DNA from: Apostichopus japonicus
Taxonomy: Eukaryota; Echinodermata; Holothuroidea; Aspidochirotida; Stichopodidae
DNA: 64,000 nucleotides
NCBI RefSeq assembly: GCF_037975245.1
Contig: NC_092579.1
Location: forward strand, 22,625,166-22,689,165
Reading direction: 5' to 3'
Position 1 is the first letter of the stretch; each line of letters opens with the position of its first letter. This document shows positions 1-12,620 of this stretch, piece after piece. Made by a program: the position numbers and the translations under genes. A model generated the notes under the pieces. The model saw nothing but the letters and a program-made list of their open reading frames with translations, was not told where the DNA came from and made no database searches.

Positions 1-1380
1 CTTCTATAAATAAAACAGCAAGCAATTACAATTTGTTTTCGTTTTCTGTTCCGCCCCCTTTTTTGTTCCCTTAGCTAACGGCGTTCTCCTTTCTTGTTTT
101 GATGAAAGGTTATACCGTATGTTTTGCTCATGTTACAAACAAATATAATTTGTTTTGTTTTTATCCTGTGTTGAAGGATTTCGTATTGTTTTCATTACCG
201 TATTATATATAAACTGCACCGTGCCGAAGCGTTCTCCAGTTTCTTTGTGCCTGTCGAGGTATTTAACAGCAGCGCTGCAATTTAAACGATACTTTTACTT
301 AAATCTTTTGTTGATGTTATACATTGATAGGGAAAGAAAAAATGGAAAAATTAGTATTGAGCATAATCACACAATCACCATTACAACTTTCAATGAGGCC
401 AAACCAAGCCGTAATTATGACATAAAAGTGTAGTCATTAAAGTGGTACGACAGATATATTTATAATAACTTATGAAAGATCAACAGTTGGAAACTTGAGA
501 AACCATTCTAGCATATTTTAAGGACAGTTCTGTTGCTCTCATTCAAACTATCTCCCTTTCATTTGTTTTAAGTATACGTTTTCCTAATCCTTCTTTATTA
601 ATCCTTTACTGTTTCGATTCTCTTTATGTGTGTGTGCGTGTGTGTGTGTTTGTTTTGTATTCGTGTTTGTGTTTAATCCTATGGAATTCGACACACAGGA
701 CAAAGTGGGGGTAACTTTCTCTGATACTCCCCCCAAAAATTATCTTAAGAGCGCCCCTCACATTCCCCTGCCTTCATAAACGCCAGCGACCTATCCCTTC
801 TACCCCCCCCCCCCATGACTCTATTTTCACACCCACATCACCCCTTTCATATGTCGAACCTCGAAATAGAAATTACGAGAAAGAAAGCGAGACTTAATGA
901 AATTCACTTGACAATGTTGATGACAGTGACACCCGTCAGATAGAAAAAAAAATGATCTAAGCCGTTTTAAACGTCTATCGCTTTCATGACAATTTCAATC
1001 AGCTATCAAAAATTACCATCACATAAAAGGGGCTACGTGATTAAAAAAGGGGGTGTATGTAGATATTAATATCGCCCTTTTGCTGAATATTTATCTTTAT
1101 AACAACCCCCCCCCCTCCCCTACACCTCCCCTCCACTAGTAACTAAATTTTACGCATATATGCATGCCCGTCTGTCATACGTTATATTGTTATTTTTATA
1201 AATTGATTGAAAATCTTCGCCAGCATTACCGGTCCTTGGGCATAGCCTCATGCGGTGTACATACTTCAAATAATAAAAATCAACAGTTACAAAACAGGTA
1301 TAGACGCGAAATCTCTCCAAAATGAACAAAGTAACATAAATGCAGACAAACAGTATAATTGATCTGATCTATGTTTTAAT
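1..1380. other. AT-rich noncoding DNA
   Basis: Contains a short GT/TTTG microsatellite near 625-675 and C runs near 805 and 1105. The single reading frame (155-433) shows no family resemblance. Confidence 0.6.
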
Positions 1381-1572
1381 GACTGTTTCACTCGCTCTCT
1401 CTCTCTCTCTCCACCTTTCTTATCTTTCTCTCTGAGAGGCAGGGAGTGCTGATAGCTTCACGGCCAATGAACCATCCTCCTCGATAGGAACAGAAACGTG
1501 TATATATTCTGACTGAAGTATTGAACGGCAATGAGTTAGTGGAATACTGTGACAAAACCTTCCAGTCTGCAC

Positions 1573-1640
1573 GCATTCGAACCAATGCATGCCTTATTAC
1601 ACCCTTTAAGCGGCCGGTCCTAAACCAACTGGGCTATGTA
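1573..1640 (-). mobile_element. tRNA-derived SINE-like sequence (minus strand)
   Basis: On the minus strand there is an A-box match (TAGCCCAGTTGG, 1636-1625) and, about 40 bp further, a B-box match (GGTTCGAATGC, 1583-1573). The anticodon stem pairs poorly, so this is a tRNA-like SINE head or tRNA pseudogene and not a functional tRNA. Downstream on the same strand lies a short GA run (about 1411-1391) that may mark the tail of the element. Confidence 0.5.
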
Positions 1641-1779
1641 CATTGTCAAGCGGTTCCAAACCAGTAAATGGATATCCTTGATTTCACTCACCACTATAGC
1701 GAACCATGCTATAGTCCTGCTCGGTAATATTTTCTAGTTTCTATATATATATATATATATATATATAGGATACAAATCG

Positions 1780-2680
1780 CTTTGTCCTTTCTTTGCCCTC
1801 CTCTCCCCCCCCCCCCCCCCATCTTTCTTCCGGTGTAAACATATCGACGTCTCGATTTATGGAGATTCTACTGATGGATTTCTAAAATCTTTCAGGATAT
1901 ATACTCCGAGTATATGAAAAAGAAAAAGGCGAATTAAGTTGAACTTTTTTTCTCATCGAATCATTTTGAAATAACATTCCTTTTCAATGCTCGATGAAGA
2001 GCATAATTCGTCGCAAAAATCGATATATTTTAATTCTCGAAAAGTTCAAGATGTATGCATCGTGCCTCAGGGGAACAAAACGGTGATAAATCATCGTGAA
2101 TCGCTCGGCAAGGATTTTCTTAAATGTATCTTTAAACACAGCCTATCTGCCTCTACGGCAATAAATTTTGACGAGATTCTGTTTGATTTTTAATAAAGTT
2201 CCTTTTTCTCCCCTTACCTATTAAATTTAAAAAGAAATATTGTTTGTGGGCTGTCACATCTCTAGCTCTGGATTTCTTAACCGTGATGTATAGGAATCTT
2301 CATTTTACTTATTCTTTGTCTTCCTCGCCTTCTTCTTTTTTTTAATCTTTTTTCTTTTTCTCGCAACTATATTTTATTTGATATTGCAGGTTTTGCTGTA
2401 TAATATTTCGTTGTGCTAAATATGTTTTTTCTTTTCTTTAATGGAAAACAAGCATAACAAGTTGTTCATCGCTGGTCTTGCTGATATTTCTTCTTTTCAT
2501 TTATGTTACCTGTTTTTGTACATGAGTATTTTCCTATATTATCTTGATTTTTTTTTCTTTTAGGGGGCCTACAATACCGTGTGGATATTTATATTTCATT
2601 ATGTTATATATGGTTTTTCTTTGAAGGAATGAAAAGATAAAGAGTTGTTAATGTTAATCCGGTATAACTGACTGTCCATA
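1780..2680. other. AT-rich noncoding DNA
   Basis: Begins after a small TA tract (1742-1768) and a C run near 1806-1820. No gene or further structure is seen up to the 9-bp minisatellite. Confidence 0.6.
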
Positions 2681-2689
2681 CTACTTTAT

Positions 2690-3514
2690 TTCGTTCATTT
2701 CGTTCATTTGATTCATTTCGTTCATTTGATTCACTTGATTCATTTGATTCACTTGACTCATTTGATACACTTGATTCACTTGATTTATTTGATTCACTTG
2801 ATTCATTTGATTCACTTGATTTATTTGATTCACTTGATTCATTTCATTCATTTGATTCACTTGATTCATTTGATTCACTTGATTTACTTGATTCACTTGA
2901 TTTATTTGATTCATTTGATTCACTTGATTTATTTGATTCACTTGATTCATTTGATTTATTTGATTCACTTGATTCATTTCATTCATTTGATTTATTTGAT
3001 TCACTTTATTCACTTGATTCACTTGATTCACTTTATTCACTTGACTTATTTGATTCACTTGATTCATTTGATTTATTTGATTCATTTGATTCACTTGATT
3101 CACTTGATTCATTTCATTCACTTGATTCATTTGATTCACTTGATTCACTTGATTCATTTAATTAATTTGATTCACTTTATTCATTTGATTCACTTGATTC
3201 AGTTGATTCATTTGATTCACTTGATTCATTTCATTCATTTGATTCACTTGATTCATTTCATTCATTTGATTCACTTGATTCATTTCATTCACTTGATTCA
3301 CTTGATTTATTTGATTCACTTGATTCATTTCATTCGCTTGATTCATTTGATTTATTTGATTCACTTGACTCATTTCATTCACTTGATTCATTTCATTCAC
3401 TTGATTCACTTGAATAATTTGATTCATTTGATTCACTTGATTCATTTAATTAATTTGATTCACTTGATTCACTTGATTCATTTGATTCACTTTATTGATT
3501 CATTTGATTCATTT
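2690..3514. repeat. 9-bp minisatellite (GATTCAYTT), about 90 copies
   Basis: Units alternate between GATTCATTT and GATTCACTT with scattered TTCATT variants. Because 9 is a multiple of three, frames stay open on both strands: a His-Leu-Ile type peptide on plus and an Asn-Gln-Val/Met type peptide on minus. These frames are products of the repeat and not evidence of genes. Confidence 0.95.
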
Positions 3515-5700
3515 GTAATACCCGTTATAATATATCATTACTGAAACATATCTTTTACAGTAAAGCATTTACTTAATAGTTTGGCCCATTTCCGTTTTCA
3601 GCAACAAACATTCCTATTAGCGACTCTAAACACCCCACATTGTTAAAAATAATTCTGTACGAATTGTCCAAATTTGGGGCTATAAATAACAGTTGCGAGG
3701 GCTATACTTTTCATTAACGTAATGTTTGACGGGTACAAATAACGAAATAATAAGTCGTGAAAACATGCTCAAGTCGTTTTTCACTAACACACACAAAAAT
3801 CCTGTCTTTTTATTTACTTTTTACTGAAGACTTTTCTTGCTTTGGACATGATTAAGTTGAGGCGTAGAATTGGTTTTGTTTTGTTCAGCATACGGAGGAT
3901 ACATGAACATATGAATCATATAGTGTACCAACAAATAATTACACTAGTTTACAGAATATACCATTTTTTTGTGGGGGGGGGGATTGACCTCGCAAATATT
4001 GTGTTTCTCTATAGCCATTGAAGTAATAGTGGACAAGTTAAAGAATAATTACTCTAAATAATTGAAATCCGTGAAAGTAGAATAAAATTACTGTCTAGGA
4101 ATAAATTTCGACCATAAGTGACTGAGCAATACAATTTTTGCATTCCCGAGATTATTAACTCGAATTGCAGTGATTATTTTTTTTATTTAAATAATTTTCC
4201 AGCCGACTGATGTTTTTATTATTATTTTTGTGATAATAATATTATTATAATTATTATTATTATTTTATTATTATTATTATTATTAATTCATTTTTCAGGT
4301 ATAAATAGTTTTGTTAGTCTGGTCACAAAATAAGTGTGACCAAATCCGTATATCGAGTATTGCTCAAAACAAAGTTGCTATTGGTAAGTTTTCGAAAAAT
4401 TTACAATACACTTGTATATAAAATGAAAAACAAACTAATTTACCTAACTGAGTAACTGCGATACATTCATTCCACTTCCTCACTTACTTGTCTCCACACA
4501 ACAATTGCACTCTCGCTCTGTCGTGTCTGCAAACCAGAAACGAATATTACTATGAATAACGCATGCAGGCCAAGTAATGAAAACACATCAAGTCATTTTG
4601 ATAAAATAAGGAGGGGATCATGGACACAAAATTATCTCTTAGGGTGCACGGTGTTAAATAATGACCAGTTCACAATTGATACCGTACACTAACATTTTCA
4701 TTTTGTGGAGGAAACATGTATAAGCTCGTCGCTCTTGGATATCTAAACCACTTATGATTTGAGATTGTCGTTCGAGTCCATTCATCTTTTTCGCTCCGAT
4801 TTTGTGGGAGTGTGAATTAGACTCTAATTTCTTGTTAGAAGTCGAAAGTGCTAGTTTTGGCACGAATTTCTTTTTCAATAAGCAAGATATTTTCTGTGGT
4901 TATTGTCTTTAAACAGAAACATCCTTATAACTTCCTTATTTTCAAGATGGAAGCAATTTTTGATTTAGTAGAATAATACAAAAATCGCCGTCTACTAATG
5001 AGTTTCTGCACAAATTCCGGTTAATTTTAAATTTAAAATAACCCATAGCAAGGCTCAGCTATATAATGTATGAGGAATTAAGACGTTCCTTTAATCATTG
5101 TACAATGATATGTAAAAGATTTTTTAAATTGTATTTGTTTGCAATTTCCTCCTATACATGAAAGCTTATAAACAATGTAATGCCTTCTTTCTGATGGTCG
5201 TAAATGCAACCGCAAATACAATAAACTGATGGAGATAATAATAATAATAAAAATAAATATAATAAACTTTTTTTTTAAATGTCGCTTAGAAACCTTGTCA
5301 TTTACTTTCATGAATTAAATGCTAAAGAGACACAAATTGTTGACAATTTGATCATTATTCTGAAATGGAAGTAATTGGAAAATTATGCTAATTATTATTA
5401 TTATAATAATTATTATTAATGTATCATCACGCTATTTTAGACGATTATCCAAAACGTTTGCCTGAACCAACATCAACTTCAAGTGATGCTTGAAAGATGA
5501 CATTTATGACGTATGTAAAACAATTGCATATACTAGTAATGATTCGTAATGGTAAAACACTCTCAGCGAGACATCACTTACTAACGTCAACGGGAGACAG
5601 AATTATGCTGCCCTGGGACTGCCCTGGGAAACAGATCGATTGTTCTGAGTAGAGATTTCTTGATGAGGAATTACAACACACAAGGACATGTAACACTATA
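3515..5700. other. AT-rich noncoding DNA with ATT microsatellites
   Basis: ATT/TTA runs at about 4206-4285, AAT at about 5236-5262, and an ATTATTATTATAATAATTAT inverted run near 5391-5420. No coding signal. Confidence 0.6.
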
Positions 5701-5713
5701 AATATATCTATAC

Positions 5714-6835
<1,122 letters not shown>

Positions 6836-6840
6836 ATATA

Positions 6841-7765
6841 GTTAATCGCTCTGGGACTTGTTCAATCATCCACTCGACAGTGAAATGTGTCCTTAAACAT
6901 AAAGCATATATAAAAAAATATAAAGAAAAACGGAAAACAATAGGAAACAAAGAGGCCGGTAAGAAACAAGCTGATTAAGAGGTCTTATTAGGAAGTAGAC
7001 TTTGGTCTCATGAAGGGGCTCGAGATCGCAAAGATGTAATGAGTAATCAGAGCCTTGCTTTTGTTTTTGTTTTCATTTGTCTTTCGGAGGTTTTGTTCTT
7101 CGGAATCTGCATGGAGTGTTTAGTTCGACTGGATATTAAGGCCTATCCGTGTGGCTCAAAGGTCTACTTCCCTGTAGATCTTGTTTGATTTGTGTGTTAA
7201 TTGATAATCATGTCGCCAGATTCTGCGAATGTTTGATCATGTTTTCATGTTACGCACGTAGACGTTGTTGCTTTTGTTTAGTTTCGGGGGGTTTTTTTGT
7301 TCGTTTATTCCTTCTTTTTTTAACGAAATACAGATCAATCGCTCTTTTAAAATTGAAATAAAATTGTTTTCATTTTTGGTCAGGGATGATTTGGTAATTT
7401 GATTGAATCCTATATATATGGGTATTACTCATTATAGGGATTGTAATGTTTAAACTACAATGCACCCCGCCGACCCCCACACCCCCCCCCCCCTCCCTTA
7501 TATTAGTTTTTGCTGAAGGAATGTTAATCAGTTATGGGTATTAATCATTTTATCTCAATTTATAATAAACTATTTAGTTGCCTACTTACTGATTTCAAGC
7601 ACAACATTTGTCTATCGTTGATGTAAGGAAAATCTGGACAAAAGCCTCACCATTGAAACACAAGTTTAAGAGAATTTAAGTACCACAATATTATTATATG
7701 AAATTCCCATTCCATTTTTTGACATTTCTGCAGTAAAATATCTTTCTGTTTCGCCATGTAGGCAC
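6841..7765. other. Noncoding DNA, nothing recognised
   Basis: AT-rich sequence with a C run near 7481-7492. The short frames lack any domain character. Confidence 0.55.
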
Positions 7766-7770
7766 TTTTC

Positions 7771-7824
<54 letters not shown>

Positions 7825-7831
7825 GAAAATG

Positions 7832-7870
<39 letters not shown>

Positions 7871-7908
7871 ATATATATATATATATATATGTATGTCCCC
7901 CCCCCCCC
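7771..7908. repeat. TA microsatellite ending in a C run
   Basis: TA tracts are interrupted by GAAAATGAAAAT and TATG, and end in a run of about 12 C. Nothing coding is seen here. Confidence 0.9.
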
Positions 7909-7919
7909 ACCCCAAAAAT

Positions 7920-8419
7920 TGCAAGTAACCAATTGTTGAAAACAGTATTGACGAAGCCGGGATGTTTCATACCATGGACGAGGGTGTCACGTGCTTCTCC
8001 AATTCTAAACGACAATGTTGTAAAACATAGTTCCAATGGCCCACGCAATCCGTGCTCCCCCTTAGATTCAGACTATTTTCCAGCGCTCAATGTTTGTGCA
8101 ACATATAATAAACCAACACAGAATGCTTCATCCACAATGGATGAATAATTAAATGTCTTAGTTAATCGTTGAACCAGACAGTCTATGTAGCGTGCGTGCA
8201 AGCATTCTGCAGAAAAGCAATCCATACTGGATAGTATTGAATTAATTTACACGTTCTGTTAGAGCATGTACATTATAACAGACTAAATGACGACCTAGAA
8301 AATGGCTTAAACATGTTACAATCAGTAACATGTATTTCTTGCAAGCTCATATAGCGACTTTAAAACACAAAACCACATGTCAGAAAAAGGAGTTTCTATA
8401 ACGGCTTTCTATAAATGTC

Positions 8420-8420
<1 letters not shown>
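7920..8420. other. Noncoding DNA, nothing recognised
   Basis: A 95-codon frame starts inside the TA tract and runs to 8148 but matches no family I know. Confidence 0.5.
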
Positions 8421-8422
<2 letters not shown>

Positions 8423-8464
<42 letters not shown>

Positions 8465-8596
8465 CTATATATATATATAGGCTATATATATATATATAGG
8501 CTATATATATATAGGCTATATATATATATAGGCTATATATATATACAGGCTATATATATAGGCTATATATAGGCTATATATATAGGCCTATATATT
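8423..8596. repeat. TA tract evolving into GGC-TATATA units
   Basis: A ~38-bp TA tract is followed by repeated units of GGC plus 7-15 bases of TA, so units of about 14-20 bp form a compound minisatellite. The last units carry GGCC. Confidence 0.9.
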
Positions 8597-8814
8597 GCAT
8601 TGCATTAACATAAAGTCTGTTCAAAGTATCTCTTTCGAGATCCGGCTTTAGGAATTACAAATGATTTTCGAGTTGGTCAGCATCATGTTTGAGCTCTAGA
8701 GTAAGGCAAAATATGTCACCAAAAACAGAACTAGTATTGTTCGATACAGGTGACAAACGCCTACAGTGGAATTACGATCTTCCTTACCGGTTTCGAACCT
8801 CTGGACATACAATC

Positions 8815-8960
8815 AGCGTCCATAGCCTAGTGGTTAGGGTGTCCGCGTACAGAGCGGAAGGCCCGTGGTTCGAATCCCGGTGGAGGCTGAAAGTTTTTTC
8901 ACTGTTCTTGATTTTCCAACTCATTACGTTTTTCATTTATATATATTCATTTGCCTCCAT
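8815..8960 (+). mobile_element. tRNA-derived SINE-like sequence followed by a TA tract
   Basis: The A box TAGCCTAGTGG (8823-8833) and a perfect B box GGTTCGAATCC (8867-8877) are properly spaced. An acceptor-like stem (six of seven pairs) and a five-pair anticodon stem with a seven-base loop can be drawn, but the T stem is broken. The non-tRNA part continues as a T-rich body to a long TA tract (8964-9019), like a SINE tail. Confidence 0.6.

Positions 8961-8963
<3 letters not shown>

Positions 8964-9019
<56 letters not shown>
8964..9019. repeat. TA microsatellite
   Basis: A 56-bp TA tract that directly follows the SINE-like sequence and may be its tail. Confidence 0.9.
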
Positions 9020-9022
<3 letters not shown>

Positions 9023-11789
9023 TATACGCACGTTATGCTATTGTACAGAGAGCACCCTTGGTGACTGCATGAATTTTGCAACAAAATGATAAATTGTTCA
9101 CTATATATTCATAAAAACTGGTAATGTAACAAAAAAATTATTAAAATTTTTGATGAAAGATAGATCGCTTCATTTCGCACTATTTGACGCAAACTTTTAA
9201 GATACTTGAATTTGCATCAAAACCATAAATTGATTAAATTTTAAATTGATCGATTCATATATCTTCCAAAAGTGTCAAAAAAGTTAACGTCTGAGTGAAG
9301 GAAGTAAATAGGCATTTTACAGCAACTTGTTCTAAATCGCAAAGTTTGGAGGGGAAGTGAGTAATTCTTCATTTTATTCGCAAGTTCCAAGATGCAGCAA
9401 ATGACTCGAATCAGCAATCCATCATTCTGTCTGAAGACTTTAGTTGGCATAATGTAAGGGGAACTTCATCAATTTGATGGCAGTGTAACGTATCCATGAA
9501 TAACAACAATTGACTGCCAAGAGCATTAAATTAAAACGTATGTAATGTTTCACCTTAATAGCGGTGAGTACGACAACGTCGCTTGAAAGTAAGGGAGGCC
9601 CTCGCGTTAAACGTGCTACATTTTTCACTATTTGTAATCAAAATGAGCCAAAATGATTTTATTTGTAGCTAACTTCACAGCTGTTTTTTGACAGTAGTTG
9701 CCACGTACGCAATCAATGAAATAACTTTTACTCACCAACATTCGTCGAACAAACACTGTATCACATACATTATAGTTAGTAATGATATGAAAAAAAACCC
9801 GTATGGAAAAGTTCCAAATGTTTCATTTTTCGTACATTAATGGAAAATGGAACGAAGCAATAACCTAATAATCTGTTTTGTTAATGAGATTTTAGTATAA
9901 ATAAACTCTGTCTGAAATTTGCTGCAGTCACTGCCATAATAATCTACTGAATACTTCTCTTGACAGTAATGGACCTAACGGATATACGTGTATCTATATG
10001 TCAGTTGGAAGTCTGACCCCGTGACCTCACAAATTTTTGTCGATTTCTGTCGTCACGAAAATTCAAATCTTGCCCGCTAAACAGAAAACTGGGACATTAA
10101 TTTCAAAACGATATTTCTTCGAGATAAACCTTCAGAATCAATACCTCGTTAACTTCAAGGAAACCTAACACATCCCCTGTTTCACCACATAGTAGAAATG
10201 TCAGTTTTATTTTGAAATGAGTAACGAAACTTACGTAGAGATTTTGAAGCACAGAAACCACACGTTGTCGTGACCCTCGAAATATTGGTCTGGTAAACTC
10301 ATCCATTCATGAACATTCACGAAAATATGCCCAAATCCTTTCATAATCAATAACCGTTCCATTTCGAATCCATTCCGAACGAAAGATAGGCTAATAGTAA
10401 TACGGACAGTCACAGATCTTTTCGATACATGTAGGCCCAAGCCACTGTATAGCCGCCATTTTGTGATGGAAACAGCTGTCTCAGCAGGGTTGCACACCAA
10501 CTAAATGCTCTCCCCTTCTACCTTACTGCTTCAATTTCTGATGATGCAAGTTGGGCATGTTAGGGACAGTGTAGCTATAGGGCACTTCTTAAGGATATTT
10601 CGATTTCAGTGAACCAGGAAGGCCGAAGCTCGGTGTTTAAGATATGAGGTGGTGAAGGGGTAGTGGTGGTGGGGCGGGCGAGGCAGTGGAGTGGAGTGGA
10701 GTGGGGTTGGTGGAGTGGTGGGGTTGCTGAGGGGTATTAAGTACAGCAAAACAGCTTGACAGATATCAAATGCTGATAAAAATAATTGAACTTCATGGGC
10801 TCCAAACTATAGCACGCTATAATTGCTAGAAGTTTTCAAAAAGTACTTTCCTGGAGGTCTGTACTCTCCAAATTGTTCTCAGACATATTCAAGGAACACA
10901 CAAGATGACTGAATGTCCCAGTGAGGAAAATTTTCTTGAAAGGTTGTAATCAAAAACAATTTAAAGAATTTAGACCAAACGTGACAATATTTGAATATCT
11001 AAGCATATTTGGGGCGAATACAGCATACATTTAAATCTGCCACTGTACATATAAAAAAAAATGAAGCCTATATCCCCAGATGCGATTCGCTTGTGCCAGT
11101 ATCCGTCACTGTGATGCTGATTTACGGAGAGGACTTCACATGTCTTTCTCAACAATTTAGAGAACAACTTTCAAACATGTTGCACTTTGTTTAAGATGAG
11201 AAGAAGAAGGTGATGTCGAAATATTGATTAGAACTTTTTAATAGCCAATGCAATCAACGTCAATCGCAGAATTTTAGTCCCATGTGAGACATTCTTTCAG
11301 AAACTTTATCGCACTTCAAGACTCAATTTCATCAAAAGTCTAGATTGGAGGCGATCTGTAAGATTGATTAGTTTGGCGCCGTTGACCTCTGTTTGCGCAG
11401 ACGTTCGTATCAAGTGACACCTTGAAGACATATATACCGTCTGTTGTCTTTGAAATTGCGATGGACATTAGGCTAAAAATATCACTGCCAGCTTATAACA
11501 GAAGCCATGAAAGGTGCAATCGCCTAAATTCCAGTTAATACCCATTGCTGCAAGACAGATCCGAAATTTCATTCTATCCACGTGTTGCAAAGTTATCCCA
11601 TGTAATCTATATGATCGGCTCTGACATAAAGTACACCTGCACTCTCCGTAAATAACCAGCAAATCACAATATGAGTTTCGGAGGAATATATTTCTATTGA
11701 CTTCTTGGGACGCCAGGTGGTATCTCATTTTCATTAATCATCTTTGTCGCAACATATTTCATTTATCACTCCATCACCTCTGTACTTTT
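9020..11789. other. Noncoding DNA, nothing recognised apart from a G-rich block
   Basis: Frames of 60-90 codons on the minus strand (for example 10231-10500 and 11468-11734) show no recognisable motif or splice-supported continuation. Confidence 0.5.
10639..10735 (+). other. G-rich stretch with G-quadruplex potential
   Basis: Nearly 100 bp of G-rich plus strand with repeated GGAGTGGAGTGG and GGTGGTGGGG motifs in otherwise AT-rich DNA. No gene is attached. Confidence 0.5.
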
Positions 11790-12620
11790 CACCTCTCACA
11801 GTGTAGTTCTCTTTGCACCAGTCTACTTCTCCCTGCACCAGTGTAGTTCTCTTTGCACCAGTGCAGTTCACATTGCACCGATCTAGTTCTCACTGCACCA
11901 GTCTCGTTCCAACTGCATCAATCTAGATCTAACTGCACCAGTCTGGTTCTCTTTGCACCAGTGTAGTTCTCTTTGCACCAATCTAGTTCTCATTGCACCA
12001 GTCTCGTTCCAATTGAACCAGTGTAGTTCTAACTGCATCAATCTAGTTCTAACTACACCAGTCTAGTTCTAACTGCATGATCCTACTTCTCAGTGCACCA
12101 GTCTACTTCTCACTGCATCAGTCAAGTTCTCATTGAAGTTAAGTTCTCATTACATCAATCTAGTTCTAACTGCACCAGTCTAGTTCTAACTGCACCACTA
12201 GTTCTCATTACACCAGTCTAGTTCTTACTACACCAGTCTCGTTCCCACTGAACTAGTCTAATCATCACTACACCAGCCTAGTTCTCTTTGCAACCAACCT
12301 AGTTCTCACTGCACCAGCCTGGTTCTCATTGCACCAGTCTAGTTCTAACTGCACCAGCCTGGTTCTCATTGCATCAGTCTAGTTCTAACTGCACCAGTCT
12401 ACTTCTAATTGCACCAGTCTAGTTCTCACTGCACCAGTCTAGTTCTCACTACACCAGGCTCTTCCCCCACCGAACTAGTATAATCCTCACTGCACCAGTC
12501 TAGCTTCGGTCTACTCGTCGCTGTATTTAGCTTTTCTGTGTCATCCTATAGCGCTCCCTGCACCAGTCTTGGTTTCGCTACAACAGTCTAGCTGTCACTG
12601 CACTAGTTTGGGTGTTCGCT
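11790..12620. repeat. Degenerate 20-bp minisatellite
   Basis: The unit is close to CTAGTTCTCACTGCACCAGT, with many substitutions and indels, in roughly 40 copies. Similarity fades at both edges, which suggests an old array. It has no open frame. Confidence 0.9.

Noticed and set aside
2681-3544. Long open frames on both strands (278, 158 and 95 codons)
   Set aside because: They are explained entirely by a 9-bp tandem repeat without stop triplets.
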